Assembly (NCBI RefSeq): GCF_035046485.1
Contig: NC_085138.1
Coordinates: forward strand, 11,750,759-11,814,758
Source of the DNA: Aedes albopictus
Lineage: Eukaryota; Arthropoda; Insecta; Diptera; Culicidae
Length of the DNA stretch: 64,000 bases
Reading direction: 5' to 3'
The notes beneath the pieces are model-generated. The model saw only the letters and a list, made by a program, of their open reading frames with translations. It was not told where the DNA came from and ran no database searches. The translations under genes and the position numbers were made by a program. Position 1 is the first letter of the stretch. Every line of letters starts with the position of its first letter. Below, in pieces: positions 1-10,562 of the stretch.

Positions 1-325
1 AGGAAAATAGTCGCAGACTATATCTGTACCGGTGGTGTTGCAGAACCGGTTCCGGGTGTCTCACCGGTGGTGGCCAAATATAAAAGTGAAACAAACCCAT
101 GCATGCGACACATCAAATCACCGCTTTTTCTGTAACCTGATGAATGGTAAACAGGAAAATAGTCGCAGACCATATCTGATCCGGTAAAGTTCCGGAACTG
201 GTTCCGGGTATCCCGGCGGAAGTGGCCAAATATAAAAGTGAACCAAACCCATGCATGCGACACATCAAATCGTCAAACCCATGCTTGCGGTACATCAAAT
301 CGCTTTTTTGTCAGTAACCAGGGTA
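1..325. repeat. Tandem repeat, ~152-bp unit, two copies
   Basis: The segment starting AGGAAAATAGTCGCAGAC at base 1 restarts at 153. Both copies run through a CCGG-rich palindromic stretch, then GGCCAAATATAAAAGTGAA, then CATGCATGCGACACATCAAATC. The second copy ends with a short internal duplication of the ACCCATGC...ACATCAAATCG part. The array probably continues left of the window. No coding potential was recognised; two opposed short ORFs are by-products of the repeat. Confidence 0.85.
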
Positions 326-1060
326 CGAAAAACGGATCACGCCGAAAAACAAACGCTTTGTCCTGAGCGGTGCATGTTGGTAACAAAGGCGCCTAGCAAC
401 AAACGCATGTCAGGCGACGAGAGCAATAAAACAAACATCGCTTGCCGTGCCTGTGCTGATATTCCGGCTTTTCTGCTGAAATTTTCGACCCACATTATCA
501 AATTCATAGGCATTTGGACGAAATAAGACTCTTGCAAACCTCCGAGTTGAGTTTCAGTTGTAAAACAATGCGAAAATCACGATGTGAATAGAACGAGACA
601 AATATTCTCCCGTTTTTATTGTGAACAAACTCGAGAGCGATTTTGTCATTTTCTGCTAACGAAAAAACAAAGCGTTGTTGCCGTGCCTTCTTTGTTGCCT
701 ATTTTTCGCTTGCGGTACCATATTCTGCGTACGCTGTCAGTAACCTGATGCATGGATGATAAGAAAATAGGCACAGTTCACAGAAGTTACTACCGGTAGT
801 GTTTTTAGTTCCGGATAACCTGATTAACAGTTTTCATAAACTCAGATCACATTTGAATATACCGGTAGTGTTACGGAATCATTTTCGGGGGTCTCGTAAG
901 CAATACAAAATATGCTCAGATTACATAAGAGGCTACCGGTGATGTTGCAGAAGCAGCGTTGGGTGCTTTAGCGAAATTACGAAAGTGAACTAAATGAATG
1001 CAAGCGATAGATATGTGTGAGAGAACCAAAAACCTAAAAAAAAAACTAAAGCGATCTCAT
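326..1060. repeat. Diverged relatives of the ~152-bp unit
   Basis: Words of the upstream unit recur in decayed form: GTCAGTAACCTGATG near 737, TACCGGTAGTG near 792 and 858, CCGGTGATGTTGCAGAAG near 936, and a GAAAGTGAACTAAATGAATGCAAGCGATAG block near 983. This suggests an old array edge. Bases 326-720 show only scattered similarity, and no gene is visible. Confidence 0.5.
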
Positions 1061-1744
1061 CAAATCACCCCATTTTAGATTCCTGAGACGTAAATTTACA
1101 GTAGGATGGATCAACGTTGTATGGAAAAATTAAAATTTAAGCGGATCAGCCCGGAACATTCTTTTAAATCTTTATTTGCGTCTAAAATTACTACGCAAAA
1201 TTTTGATGCGGCTGGAGGGCGAGCTCTGTAATGTGGTTGATATTTGAATGTGATATAGCATTGGCAATTCAAATTACTACATTACAAATTCTACATGAAT
1301 TTTGCAACCAATCATAATAAAATATAGCATAAAATGTGCAGATAAAACTTTGTCAAAGTGTTCTGTGGAAAAAGTTTAATCCTGGCTAGTAATTGTCATC
1401 TTGGTATGAATCAGCCTCCAGTGAAGGTGGTCAAGCAGTCAACTGAAAGGACTGATAATTTCAGCTCTGCCCATACGTTAAATATAACGTCGGAATAAGT
1501 GCCCCAATTCGATGATGACCTTGATAAAATTCTTGATTTTCAGAAATTCAGAAATTCGTAGGTGGTACAGTCTCAGATCGCTGTTATGAGCATTTCCCCC
1601 TTCTCGTCTTTGGGGCTGATCACTGACTCTAAGGCAAGATTGATTGCGTCGACGGAAAGATCATGAGTACATATTCGACGAGAAAGGCACTATCACCACT
1701 AGGTGGATAAATCTGGGTTTTTTTTCTATCATTAAACCCCTTCT
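1061..1744. other. AT-rich intergenic DNA, no gene seen
   Basis: I see no convincing coding frame, RNA gene or terminal repeat here. The last part (about 1690-1744) may be decayed continuation of the LINE relic on the minus strand, but it is not recognisable as reverse transcriptase. Confidence 0.5.
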
Positions 1745-2470
1745 CATTCGAAGATGATGTGTATGTGGTCTGACATTGATATTTCTTCAGAAACATGCCA
1801 GTTTTTTATTTTATCAGAGATAGACCGACTACATAGAGTCAAGTCCAAAAGTTTTCAAACGTGGGCTTGTCACCAACATAACAAATGTCAATGTTCTTGG
1901 AAGAAAGAAACTGTAATAGGTACTCACCTCTGGTGTTTATATTTGTACTTCCCCATACGGTGTGATGTGCATTTGCGTCGCACCCTATGACGAAGTGGAT
2001 GTTCTGTCGGTGGCTGTAGGCTACGAGCGCAGCTATTTCTGAAGGAGGGATTTCGTCCACGTCACCTGGGAGGTATGCCGAGACCACCAAGATCTCTCTA
2101 CTCCCTCTAGCGGAAGGTACCTTCATCCTGACCGCTACAATGTCCCTTTTCATGAATTCTGAAATTGGAAAGTATTTACAGTTGTTATGTAATAAAATAG
2201 CCGCTCTAGGAGAAAGCTGGCTGTCATCATATACCAACTTACATGAGTGTTGTGGAATACCTTGTATTCTGGATTTATTGACCTATGGCTCTTGAATGAG
2301 GACCACGATTAAATTCTCTTTGGTGAACCTCCGACAGAGCACACCCGTCGCGCTCTCAGCATGGTGGAGGTTCACTTGCGGAACTTTAGCCGCCATTTCC
2401 GGGTTTCCCGCTTTTTTCCGGACGACGACTGTCCGGCTTTGGATGTTGCGGATCATCAGGATGTCGTTTG
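1745..2470 (-). pseudogene. Non-LTR retrotransposon endonuclease domain (broken)
   Basis: This is the apurinic-like endonuclease of a LINE ORF2, which nicks target DNA to prime reverse transcription. Reading the minus strand, a conserved lead-in (VNLHHAESATGVLCRRF) is followed by LIQEP, then a TAG at 2285-2283 where the family normally has Trp. The frame then continues through LVYDDSQLSPRAAIL, FMKRDIVAVRMK and VVSAYLPGD to the catalytic-region motif GCDANAHHTVWGS. Near 1845 the frame is lost by a frameshift. The neighbouring frame carries the domain end LTLCSRSISDKIKNWHVSEE and the terminal SDH (around 1765-1773). No reverse transcriptase follows. The motif style fits R1/LOA/I-like or Jockey-like lineages; I cannot assign a clade. 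At least one nonsense and one frameshift change make it non-functional. Confidence 0.85.
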
Positions 2471-2473
2471 ATG

Positions 2474-2960
2474 TTACAGTTTGGGTTGTTTCTCTTCCCT
2501 GTAGCCACCTGGCCCTCCAGTTTCGCCTCTGTGGTCATGTAAGCTTCGAGCTTTTCCTTTAGAGGCGGACAGACTAGCCTTTATAATGCTTTTGGGGTGA
2601 GATTTACTAACCTCGCCCGAAACGGAGGCTTCCTCAGATTTCTCTTGGGTAGGCCTTCCAGTCGGATTGGCGATATCGGCAGTCGGTTGATCTGTAATCT
2701 TTCTTAGTTGGATTTCACCAAATCGGTAGTTGAGGGTGTATTTGGACTTCTTAAACTTTTCATCGACGCACCCTCTACTGTGAAGATCCATTCGACATAA
2801 ATGTCATTCAGAATGGATCGTTTCACAATACGCCAATTAGTTGTTGAGATGTCATTTTGGCTTTCTATGAGAGCTTTTATTCGGTCGTCGTCATAGCTGG
2901 AGCTTTGTGGGAAGTATGCTCGGATCATCTCTGGACGTGGATGAATGAATTTCGGGTGGA
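2474..2960 (-). pseudogene. LINE ORF1 gag-like protein (DUF4780-type), broken
   Basis: On the minus strand upstream of the endonuclease, one frame (about 2950-2704) reads HPKFIHPRPEMIRAYFP, then STTNWRIVKRSI and IYVEWIFTVEGASMKSL. After a frameshift near 2760 a second frame (2791-2474) continues with SKYTLNYRFGEIQLRKI and a low-complexity Ser/Lys/Gly tail. This order matches the RNA-binding ORF1 of insect LINEs whose domain is catalogued as DUF4780. ORF1 normally coats the element RNA. Its order relative to the endonuclease is normal, so this is one 5'-truncated, 3'-deleted LINE copy. Its 5' side stops where a minisatellite begins at about 2961. Confidence 0.75.
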
Positions 2961-3665
2961 ATACCTGAAAGAATGCCGAAAAGAATCTCGTGAGAAACCC
3001 CAAAGGCAACCTAGTAACGAAGGAATAAATTAAGTAAGCCCGGGAGAAATCACTTTGGAATCTCGTAAAGAATCCCTGTAAGAATCCTCGAATGTATTTT
3101 AGAATAAATCATTGAAGTCAGGTTTCCTGAAGAGAATCAATGACAGATTCCCGGGAGAATTCATTGAGAAATAAAAATCTTGTACGAAACGAAACCCCAG
3201 AAAGAATCTCATAAGAAATCCCCGAAGAAATCATTGAAGGAATCTCTTTCGTAATTCAGAACGGAATTTTTGAAGAAATTAAGGATGAATTCCAGGAGAT
3301 ATCTCTAAAGGAATCCTTGAAAATATCCCTGATGGAAAAGTTAAAAGAATGTAGAGAGGAATCGCGATAGAATACTAGGATGAAGTAATAAAATAAACCC
3401 GGGAAGAATCAATTAAGGAATCACAGGAAGAAATTTCTTAAGAATTCAATGATCGGAATCAGCAGGAATCCCAATAGAAATCTTGGAATACACTTTAGTA
3501 GGAATATCTGAAAGAATATCAGGAAATATCCAAAGAGAAATCTATGAATGCATCTCAAAAGAAATTCCAAAATAAATCACTAAGGGAATCCTGGGAAGAA
3601 CCCTTGAGAAAATCCCTGAATAAATCTTGAGAGAAATATCTAAAAGTACCCCGGGAGAAAACTTG
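2961..3665 (-). repeat. Degenerate 12-bp minisatellite (GAATTCCTGGAG family)
   Basis: Imperfect repeats of the theme GAATCCCTGAAGAAAT are spread through the segment. It is the same family as the arrays at 10.6-15.6, 25.8-28.1 and 50.8-53.3 kb, but more decayed. It reads GAATTCCTGGAG-like on the plus strand, opposite to the array at 4.85-5.48 kb. Confidence 0.7.
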
Positions 3666-3680
3666 CAATCAACACTGGAA

Positions 3681-4532
3681 AGTTCAACATGCTGTAACTT
3701 TTCATAGAGTGCATCAAAAATTCTCAAAATTTGTCTGTTTATCAACTTAATATATGTGCATCCTTGGTACACATTCGATTGATTAATCTTTCACGAAGTA
3801 AGAACCGTTTTGCTAAAATGTTACTTTTTAGACTACTAATTTTCAAACCATCATATCTTGTAAACGAGTGTACCGAATTGAATGAAGTTTTTAACATTTA
3901 TCAACAATATATTGATACTTGATACTACTTCATAAAATGAAAAATATTCTTACGACGAATAAAGCTATACTGGTTTGACATTTTCACCCATATAGAGGAA
4001 AATAAGTCAAATTTACAATACCACGCAAAAATTACTAAATGTTATTTTCCTTAAATCCAAATGGGCTCTAATATGTCTTATAAGAGATATCTTGAAAACA
4101 GAAGAATAAAATCTTTGGATATTGAAACTTAAATTTAATGGCATTGATGTAAAATAAATACATTTTTTTTTGAAAAAGATTCAAAAAGTTTCAATCCATG
4201 ATAACTTTTTTCAACGTTCAAAAAGTACCTATGTTTTAAAAACTTTTGAATTTATATATTTTTGATAAACGTTCAAATTTTTATTCAATTCGGTTCACTG
4301 GTTTCCGAGATATGACAGTTCAAAAACAAGATGTCTAAAAATAGTGTTTTACGAGATCGGTTCTAGTTTCGCGAAAGATTAACCAATAGAGCTCAAGTTT
4401 GCACATATAATAGGTTGACAAGGAGTCAAAATTTGAGAATTTTCGATGCACTCTATGAAAAGTTACAGCATGTTGAACTTTTTTGTGAGAGAAAAAAGAG
4501 ATGCCTATCCCAAACATTTTGGCCACCCCCTG
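3681..4532. mobile_element. TA-flanked inverted-repeat element, left end truncated
   Basis: The left arm (about 3681-3930) and right arm (about 4250-4532) are inverted copies of each other. The left starts AGTTCAACATGCTGTAACTT; the right reads the complement and ends GGCCACCCCCTG followed by TA (4533-4534). The same arm occurs at 63487 with an intact terminus CAGGGGATGGCCAAAAT preceded by TA, so about 50 bp of the left end is missing here. TA flanks and this terminus resemble Tc1/mariner-type non-autonomous elements. No transposase frame was seen. Short ORFs on both strands are arm by-products. Confidence 0.75.
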
Positions 4533-4534
4533 TA

Positions 4535-4849
4535 CGTATAATATCAAACCCTTACCAAATAAATTGGTATGAAATTGACTTGAGTTATAGAGTAAAGTGC
4601 CTTAATGGTACAAGACCCTACCTTCAGATTTTTTGGAGGGTTTTTCCACAAATTCTTCATAGGGTTCTGGATTTATGATTCAAGAAGTTTATAATACCAA
4701 GAATCCCCCATGGTTTTTCCAGAAGTAACTGTTGATGAATTTTTGAAAGTATTTGATGCTCGTGTAATATGGTTGCTTACCTGAATCACGTTTACGAGAA
4801 CTTACTTACGGTTATGGTCTAGAAACGCGTCCTTCAGAAGTTTCTCTCG
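4535..4849. other. No gene seen
   Basis: About 315 bp of AT-rich DNA between an inverted-repeat element and a minisatellite. Faint array-like words (CTTCAGATTTTTTGG, CTTCATAGGG) suggest decayed repeat. No coding frame or RNA gene is supported. Confidence 0.4.
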
Positions 4850-5480
4850 TGTTTCCTTTATTTATTCTTTTCGAGTTCCATCTAGGAGTTTATCCCGGTA
4901 TTTCTTCAAGATTCCAAGATTCCAAAATTCCTTGGTAGATAATGTCATAGATATTTTTAGGTATCCCTTCAGGGATTTCTTTAGAGACACATCCTGCGAT
5001 TCTTTCAAGGATTTATCTTGAAATTCCTTCAAAGATCCCCTTAAAATTTCTTCAGGCATTCCTTCAGTTTTCTGCCGGTATTCCTGCATCAATCCCTCTT
5101 GGGATTCCTCCAGTGATTCCTTCAATAATTTGTGTTATAATCAATCAAGAGTTGTTTCAGATATCGCTCCCAGGATTCTTTTAGAATTCCCTGCAGGATA
5201 TTCATAAGGCCTTGTTGATAGATTCTTTCAAGGATTACTCCAAGATTCCTTTAAGGATTTCTATAGAATTATTCCTGGGTTTCCCCCCGGGATTTATGCC
5301 AGGATTTTATCTGGGAATCCATCGTTGAGTTCTACCAATATTCCTACATTGAATTTTCCCGGGTACCCTTCAATGACGTCTCCTGAGATTCTTTCAGCGA
5401 TATTTTCAAGTATTTTCTCCGGAATTCTTTTATGACTTTTCCCGGCACTCTTTGCTTGATTTCTGTCAGAATTAATATTG
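4850..5480 (+). repeat. Degenerate 12-bp minisatellite (CTCCAGGAATTC orientation)
   Basis: The text is dominated by the TTTCTTCAAGATTCCAAGATTCC and CTTCAGGCATTCCTTCAG themes, the reverse orientation of the array at 2961-3665. Together they bracket the inverted-repeat element at 3681-4532. The 87-residue minus-strand frame at 4862-5125 (KESLEESQEG...) is an array by-product. Confidence 0.75.
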
Positions 5481-6371
5481 GAATACTTTCAGTTTTTATT
5501 CACCGAGAAATTGTATTTATTTTTTATTAGATTTCATCTGAATTCTTTTATGGATACTTTCATTTCCTTCATTCAGGGATGCGTGGGATTGCCGGATCGG
5601 TCTCTATGTTCGAATATCAGCGTGCATGGGATTGTTCCACCAAATATAGAAGGACTCACAGGTTGATTACGAAGAGGTCGCAGGCACCATGGGTAAGTTA
5701 CATTCCTCCTAACTTACAGATAGATCCTTTCAGGCCATATTGCTGCTTTATACAGTATCCCTATTCAAGTTCTTCCAAACTCACCATGTGTGCAGGTTTG
5801 AAGTATCTTTTGTTTTGCGCAGTGCGTAACCATATGCTTTCCTCATGTGACGAAGACAGGACTTCAGACAACCTTGTACAGCGGATGTTTTCGGCTGGAA
5901 TGTCGTTTCATCTGTTATCGCCCATTTCGTCGCGGAAAAACAGATGCAGTGGCGCTTGGACTCTAAGGTTGGCTAGGATCGGCTACTATCGACAGTTGAC
6001 CGCGAGGAAGACTGCCATTGTAGAAACCTACTGGGTTGGATTCAAAACCGTGGCACAGAAAGAGGTCCCCGTAAAGGTCCGGGGTAGCCGGAGACTTCCT
6101 GTCGGTACGTCCTTCTCCGGTTCAAGCAGATAGAACCTGGATTGCAGATCATATGGAGGTTCACGAAGTATCAATTCTTGATACATTGATAATATTTTTT
6201 CGTAAAGCTTTGACGAATATGTTTCGTAAAACCAGTTTTCGTAAGTTGAAAGCAATTTGACAATAAGGATACGATTTCATTGGAGTCTCATATAAATTTT
6301 TGTTGTTAGTGGAAAGATAAGAGTCCAAAGATATGTTTATTAAAAAATGCCTCAAATTCCGGTGTGGTGTA
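5481..6371. other. Low-repeat segment, unidentified coding-like remnant
   Basis: A 184-codon plus frame (5579-6133) is open but its product is not recognised. In an adjacent frame, 5575-5655 reads like ordered protein (GLPDRSLCSN, HGIVPPNIEGLT) before a stop, and the third frame continues DYEEVAGTMG. That stretch ends CACCATGG|GTAAGT at about 5684-5696, a good splice-donor match. Minus-strand frames are also partly open (LEPEKDVPTGSLRLPRT near 6100). This could be a decayed transposon, a broken exon or chance. No function is assigned. Bases 6140-6371 are AT-rich and empty. Confidence 0.25.
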
Positions 6372-6379
6372 CCTTTCGC
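6372..6379. repeat. 8-bp target-site duplication, left copy (element A)
   Basis: CCTTTCGC immediately precedes the CATTGGCGTAACTAG terminus. An identical octamer follows the opposite terminus at 17312-17319. Confidence 0.9.
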
Positions 6380-6867
6380 CATTGGCGTAACTAGGATTTT
6401 TTCCTGGAGGGGGCCCAGGGGGGGCCTGACTTGAGATGAATTTTAAGCGGGATGGGCGCCTGATATGTGAATATGCAAATTGGTATTGTAGTTTTGAGTA
6501 ATCGAAATGACTGTTTCAGATTTGTTCATACCCAAGTAACCACGAAGCCGTATATAAGTGCATCAATTTTGCTATATATTTATATTTAAAATTGTGAATA
6601 TAACGCTGCATTACTTTAAATGCCTCATTGAAGCAATATTAAAGTCGAAAAGGGCCCCACTAAAATGAAATTAATGCAACATATCGCAGCACGTTGACAG
6701 CCATTGCTAAAGTAACATAAATGCATGTGCTGTACATTTGGATTTACACATGCTAAATACGTGCAACACGAAAAACCAAAACAAAAATCTATTTTTAGCA
6801 CCGCTTCATTATCGGCGGTACTAATGCCCACACACATGGATGTTTTAACCATTATTTTTTTGTCGCC

Positions 6868-6940
6868 GGGTCGGGAGTCGAACCAGAATTGTTGAAGACC
6901 GCTAGATGAGTTCCATACGCGCTGGCTCCTTAGACCGTTT
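6868..6940 (-). repeat. tRNA-like (SINE-type) fragment
   Basis: On the minus strand, GGTTCGACTCCCGACC (a B-box match) is preceded by CATCTAGCGGTCTTCAACA. A second, shorter copy lies at 7276-7315. Neither forms a full cloverleaf that I can draw, so they are treated as SINE-head remnants, not tRNA genes. Confidence 0.45.
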
Positions 6941-7275
6941 CTGCTGCAGTGATAACAACAGATATTTCATTAACTAAAAGGAAACTGTTCTTCTGTCTCA
7001 ATCATTGCACTAGAGGGCAAAACGACTATGTCATATGTAATAGAGTCCCTGTAATCACATTCTGATAATCACTGATAAATACATAATGCATTTTAGAATA
7101 TATTCAATCAATATAAGAAAATTAAAACACCCTTCGCATACTGCTCACATGCTAATTGTGGTTTCCATCATTATTGGCATGTGATAGCAGCCAATAGAAA
7201 AGAAAAAAGATAATCTCTTAAAAGGTTTTTTTCTGAAAAAAGTTGTCGATCGGTGGTTCAAACGGTGATTAAGTT

Positions 7276-7315
7276 GGTCGGGAGTCGAACCAGACGTGCT
7301 GATGACCGCTAGAGT
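7276..7315 (-). repeat. Second tRNA-like B-box fragment
   Basis: On the minus strand CTCTAGCGGTCATCAGCAC is followed by CTGGTTCGACTCCCGACC, nearly the same as the copy at 6868-6940. It is probably a partial copy of the same SINE head. Confidence 0.4.
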
Positions 7316-7544
7316 AAAATTGTTCACTCTTCTTGATTACATTTGTTTACCATTAGAGTCAAGCTTTTATAATTGTATTGTTAGAGCAACCTTTGCTAGT
7401 TTGTACATTGCATTTATTCAGTTTTTGCAGTGTTGAATTATTGAATTAACGTATATCAGCATTTAATACACCCTAATGTAAAGAAAAATGTAATGCATCA
7501 TTAGATTGATAATGAGGAATTCCACGGAGTCATGTCAGTCGATC

Positions 7545-8090
7545 CTGAGCGACCATTTCAAAAATATCTGAAACTTTGCACAGTTTTTCAATTTCATATA
7601 AATCGCCATTTTTTGATATTAAACCTTCATATTCACTCACGACTAACTTTTCAAAAGGGTGTATGCGAAAATAGTTCTAAAATATTCTAAAAGCTGTACA
7701 GCAAAAACGGATTGTTCGATTGTTATAAATTTTTCAGCAAAGTTAGATAACTAAATGATGATTCCTTAGAAAATATACACTGTAAAAAATTTCTTTTTCT
7801 ACTTTGAAAAAATATGATATTTGTCACAAAAACTCAAATATCTCAAAACCCTATCTTTTTACCAACTTCAATTTTTTAGGGGAAATGGCCCATTATATCA
7901 GCTATCTACCATAAAATTTTGGTGATGGTAAACTGATAAACAAAAAAGTTATGACATTTCAAACATTTCACAATTTTTACATTTAGTAACAAAAAAAATT
8001 TTTTTCTGTGTAAATTATTTCGAGAATTATATTTTGATGCTGATTTTATTGTAAAGGCTACCGCCTGAATTAAACAAGTTGTTTTCATGA
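7545..8090 (+). repeat. Left arm of ~500-bp internal inverted repeat
   Basis: The segment from AACTTTGCACAGTTTTTCA through GATAACTAAATGATGATTCC to TTTTGATGCTGATTTTATTG is matched in reverse complement by 9900-10390. A partial second copy occupies 9596-9895. The arms could fold into a very long hairpin with a ~1.5-kb loop. Confidence 0.75.
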
Positions 8091-8345
8091 TACTTTAGTT
8101 TGATTATTCGCAATTACTATAGTATCTATTTGAAACTTAGACGCGATCCAGTGTTGTGATCAAAAATATTGAGATTGTCATACTTTTTATTGTACGTGAC
8201 TGGTGAAAAAATCCCTTGATAGTGTTGAAAAGCTGTTGATTATAAGAAAAATGGAATTGAATTTATTTTTAAGACAAAAGCTGTATAATAAAAGTTTTTT
8301 TATACGCGTATACGTCTAGTTTATCCGCAAAAAAAATCCCTCTTA

Positions 8346-8566
8346 CACACTTATTTCTGAATTGCCTGTTCGGTACTTTTTTGACGAGATTATAACAGCA
8401 GTACGATCTCGGTAGTTTCGGTAATCGATTTTACTGAGGCTCAGTAAAACAACTGTCAAAATCGTATGGAAAAGGTAAACAATGCATTTTTGCTGAACGA
8501 GTTCGGTGCTCAGCAGTTTTAATCTCGTCAAAAAATTACCGAACTCGGTAATCAAAATTAAGTGTG
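8346..8566. mobile_element. 221-bp MITE, TA-flanked
   Basis: The element starts CACACTTA after TA (8344-8345) and ends TAAGTGTG before TA (8567-8568). The terminal repeats run about 55-60 bp, including GTTCGGTA..TTTTTTGACGAGATTA on both strands. It is non-coding and lies inside the loop of the 4-kb foldback element. Confidence 0.8.
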
Positions 8567-8609
8567 TAGAGAACAGACTTTATGATCGGAAGAATGCGAG
8601 TAACTTCAA

Positions 8610-8912
8610 CAACAACAAATGCATAAGAGGTACATACCACAGACAAACAGACGAAACGCCTAGAACAATTTTAGTGAAAATTCATCGCCCAGTTCACACT
8701 ATCACCACCTGGTGGAAATGTTTCACGAAACACTGCGTTGTGCAATATCGTCATCAGAAGGCGCTAGTGTGAAACGTCAAACGCAAAGAAAAACGATGGG
8801 CGCTCTTCTTGTTATGAAAGCCACAACCAAGATTCAAAATGATCGTTGAAGGCGTGGTCAATGAAAATTTCGCCAGTGTTACGTTTGTTTGTCTGTATAC
8901 ATACCTGACAAT
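8610..8912. repeat. Small inverted-repeat element (probable MITE)
   Basis: AGGTACATACCACAGACAAACAGACG (8619 on) is matched in reverse complement by GTTTGTTTGTCTGTATACATACCTG (to about 8909). Between them lies ACTATCACCACCTGGTGG, with a GCGCTAGTGTGAAACG partner. The borders are approximate and no target duplication is resolved. Confidence 0.5.
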
Positions 8913-9589
8913 GCTCACGAAAAAAACAAAAAAATACTACCGCTATGAATATTAAAAATTGTATAGTATTTTTTTTCTTCAGCCACCAACACCAAACAAG
9001 TAAGTTAAAATTAATAAGTGATTTTGTTTATTATAATCTAACGAACAAGATGAACAGTCGCTTTCTCAAAGGTCTTCAACTCAACGCTCTCTTGTAGACC
9101 GTTTGATGAAAAAAAATGTTCAAAAGAGTTACGAAATCTCACCGAAAGCACCATAGATAAACTGAAAGAGACTGGTTATGCCCAAATTGAATACAAATTT
9201 ACGCATTTGCACGTCCTGCCGTCTAGAATTTGACAAACGAGCCATCTGTATATCATCGGTAAAGCAGGGCGCAGGAAGTTCGAAAACGACAACAACTGAG
9301 AAATTGCCATCAGCGACATCTGTTTAAACAATTTAATTACGCCCCTTTTCAAAAATGCCCTGTAATATTCTTCAACATCTATACCCATTTCAATATTTTT
9401 AACGTTGCAAAACACGCTTTCAACATTCATCTTGAAGAAGAGGGAAAACACTTGTCCTCAAATGTAACAGCAAATTAATGAATAAACGACTAATGCGCGG
9501 AGGGCGTGATAAAATCGGAACATTACGGTACATAGTATATTATATTATATGTATATATAATATATAATAAAAACAACTTGTTTTACTCA

Positions 9590-10400
9590 CGCAAGGCCAT
9601 TAACAATAAAATCAGCATCAAACTTCAATTTCCGGCCGAAATAATTTACACTAAAAAAAATTATTACTAAATGTGAAAATTGTGAAATGTTTGAATTGTC
9701 ATAACTTTTTTGTTTATTTTCATGGTAGATTGCTAATACAATGGACCGTTTTCTCTAAAAAATTACGTTGGTAAAAAGATAGGGTTTTGAGATATTTGAG
9801 TTTTTGTGACAAAAATGATATTTTTTAATGTTAAAAAAGATTTTTTTCACAGTGTATATTTTCTTAGGAATCGCCATTTAGTTATCTAACTTTGCTGAAC
9901 AATAAAATCAGCATCAAATCGCGATTCCCGGCCGAAATAATTTACACAGAAAAATTTGTTTTACTAAATGTTAAAATTGTGAAATTTTTGAAATGTTATA
10001 ACTTTTTTGTTTATTAGTTTACCATCACCAAATTTTTATGGTAGATTGCTAATACAATGGACCGTTTTCCCTAAAAAATTCAAGTTGGTAAAAAGATAGG
10101 GTTTTGAGATATTTGAGTTTTTGTGACAAAAATGATGTTTTTCAATGATAAAATAGATTTTTTTTTACAGTGTATATTTTCTTAGAAATCACCATTTAGC
10201 TATCTAACTTTGCTGAAAAATTCATAACAATCGAACAATCCGTTTTTGCTGTGCATATTTTTGAATATTTTTGAACCATTTTCACATACACCCTTTTGAA
10301 AAGTTAGTCGTGGCTCTAAATAAAAATTTGATATCGAAAAATGGCGATTTAGATGGAACTGAAAAACTGTGCAAAGTTTCAGTTCAATAGAAAATCATGA
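9590..10400 (-). repeat. Right arm of internal inverted repeat, partly duplicated in tandem
   Basis: 9900-10390 is the reverse complement of 7545-8060. 9596-9895 is a second, direct copy of the inner ~300 bp, each starting AATAAAATCAGCATCAAA. The direct duplication makes the right arm longer than the left. Confidence 0.75.
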
Positions 10401-10562
10401 ATTAAAAATTTTCCTTAATTTTGATGCTGTTGCTTGGAATCGCTCTAATGCCAATCTAAAGGATTATTGCATGACAAATGTGGAATTACTGCATTTCGCA
10501 TTGCAAAGGTTGATATTCAGTCTAATTCGTGCAATGATATAATGCTTGTGGTTACTTGGGTA

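Larger units (their letters stand above)
6531..10560. mobile_element. Nested 4.0-kb TA-flanked foldback element
   Basis: Terminal repeats CCCAAGTAACCAC (6531) and its complement (ending 10560) are flanked by TA on both sides (6529-6530, 10561-10562). The insertion is confirmed by empty sites: element B (near 32610-32640, minus) and the copy near 53300 have continuous AGATTTGTTT...TTCGTAAAC where element A is split. It has no recognisable transposase; it contains long internal inverted repeats and further MITEs. Confidence 0.8.
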
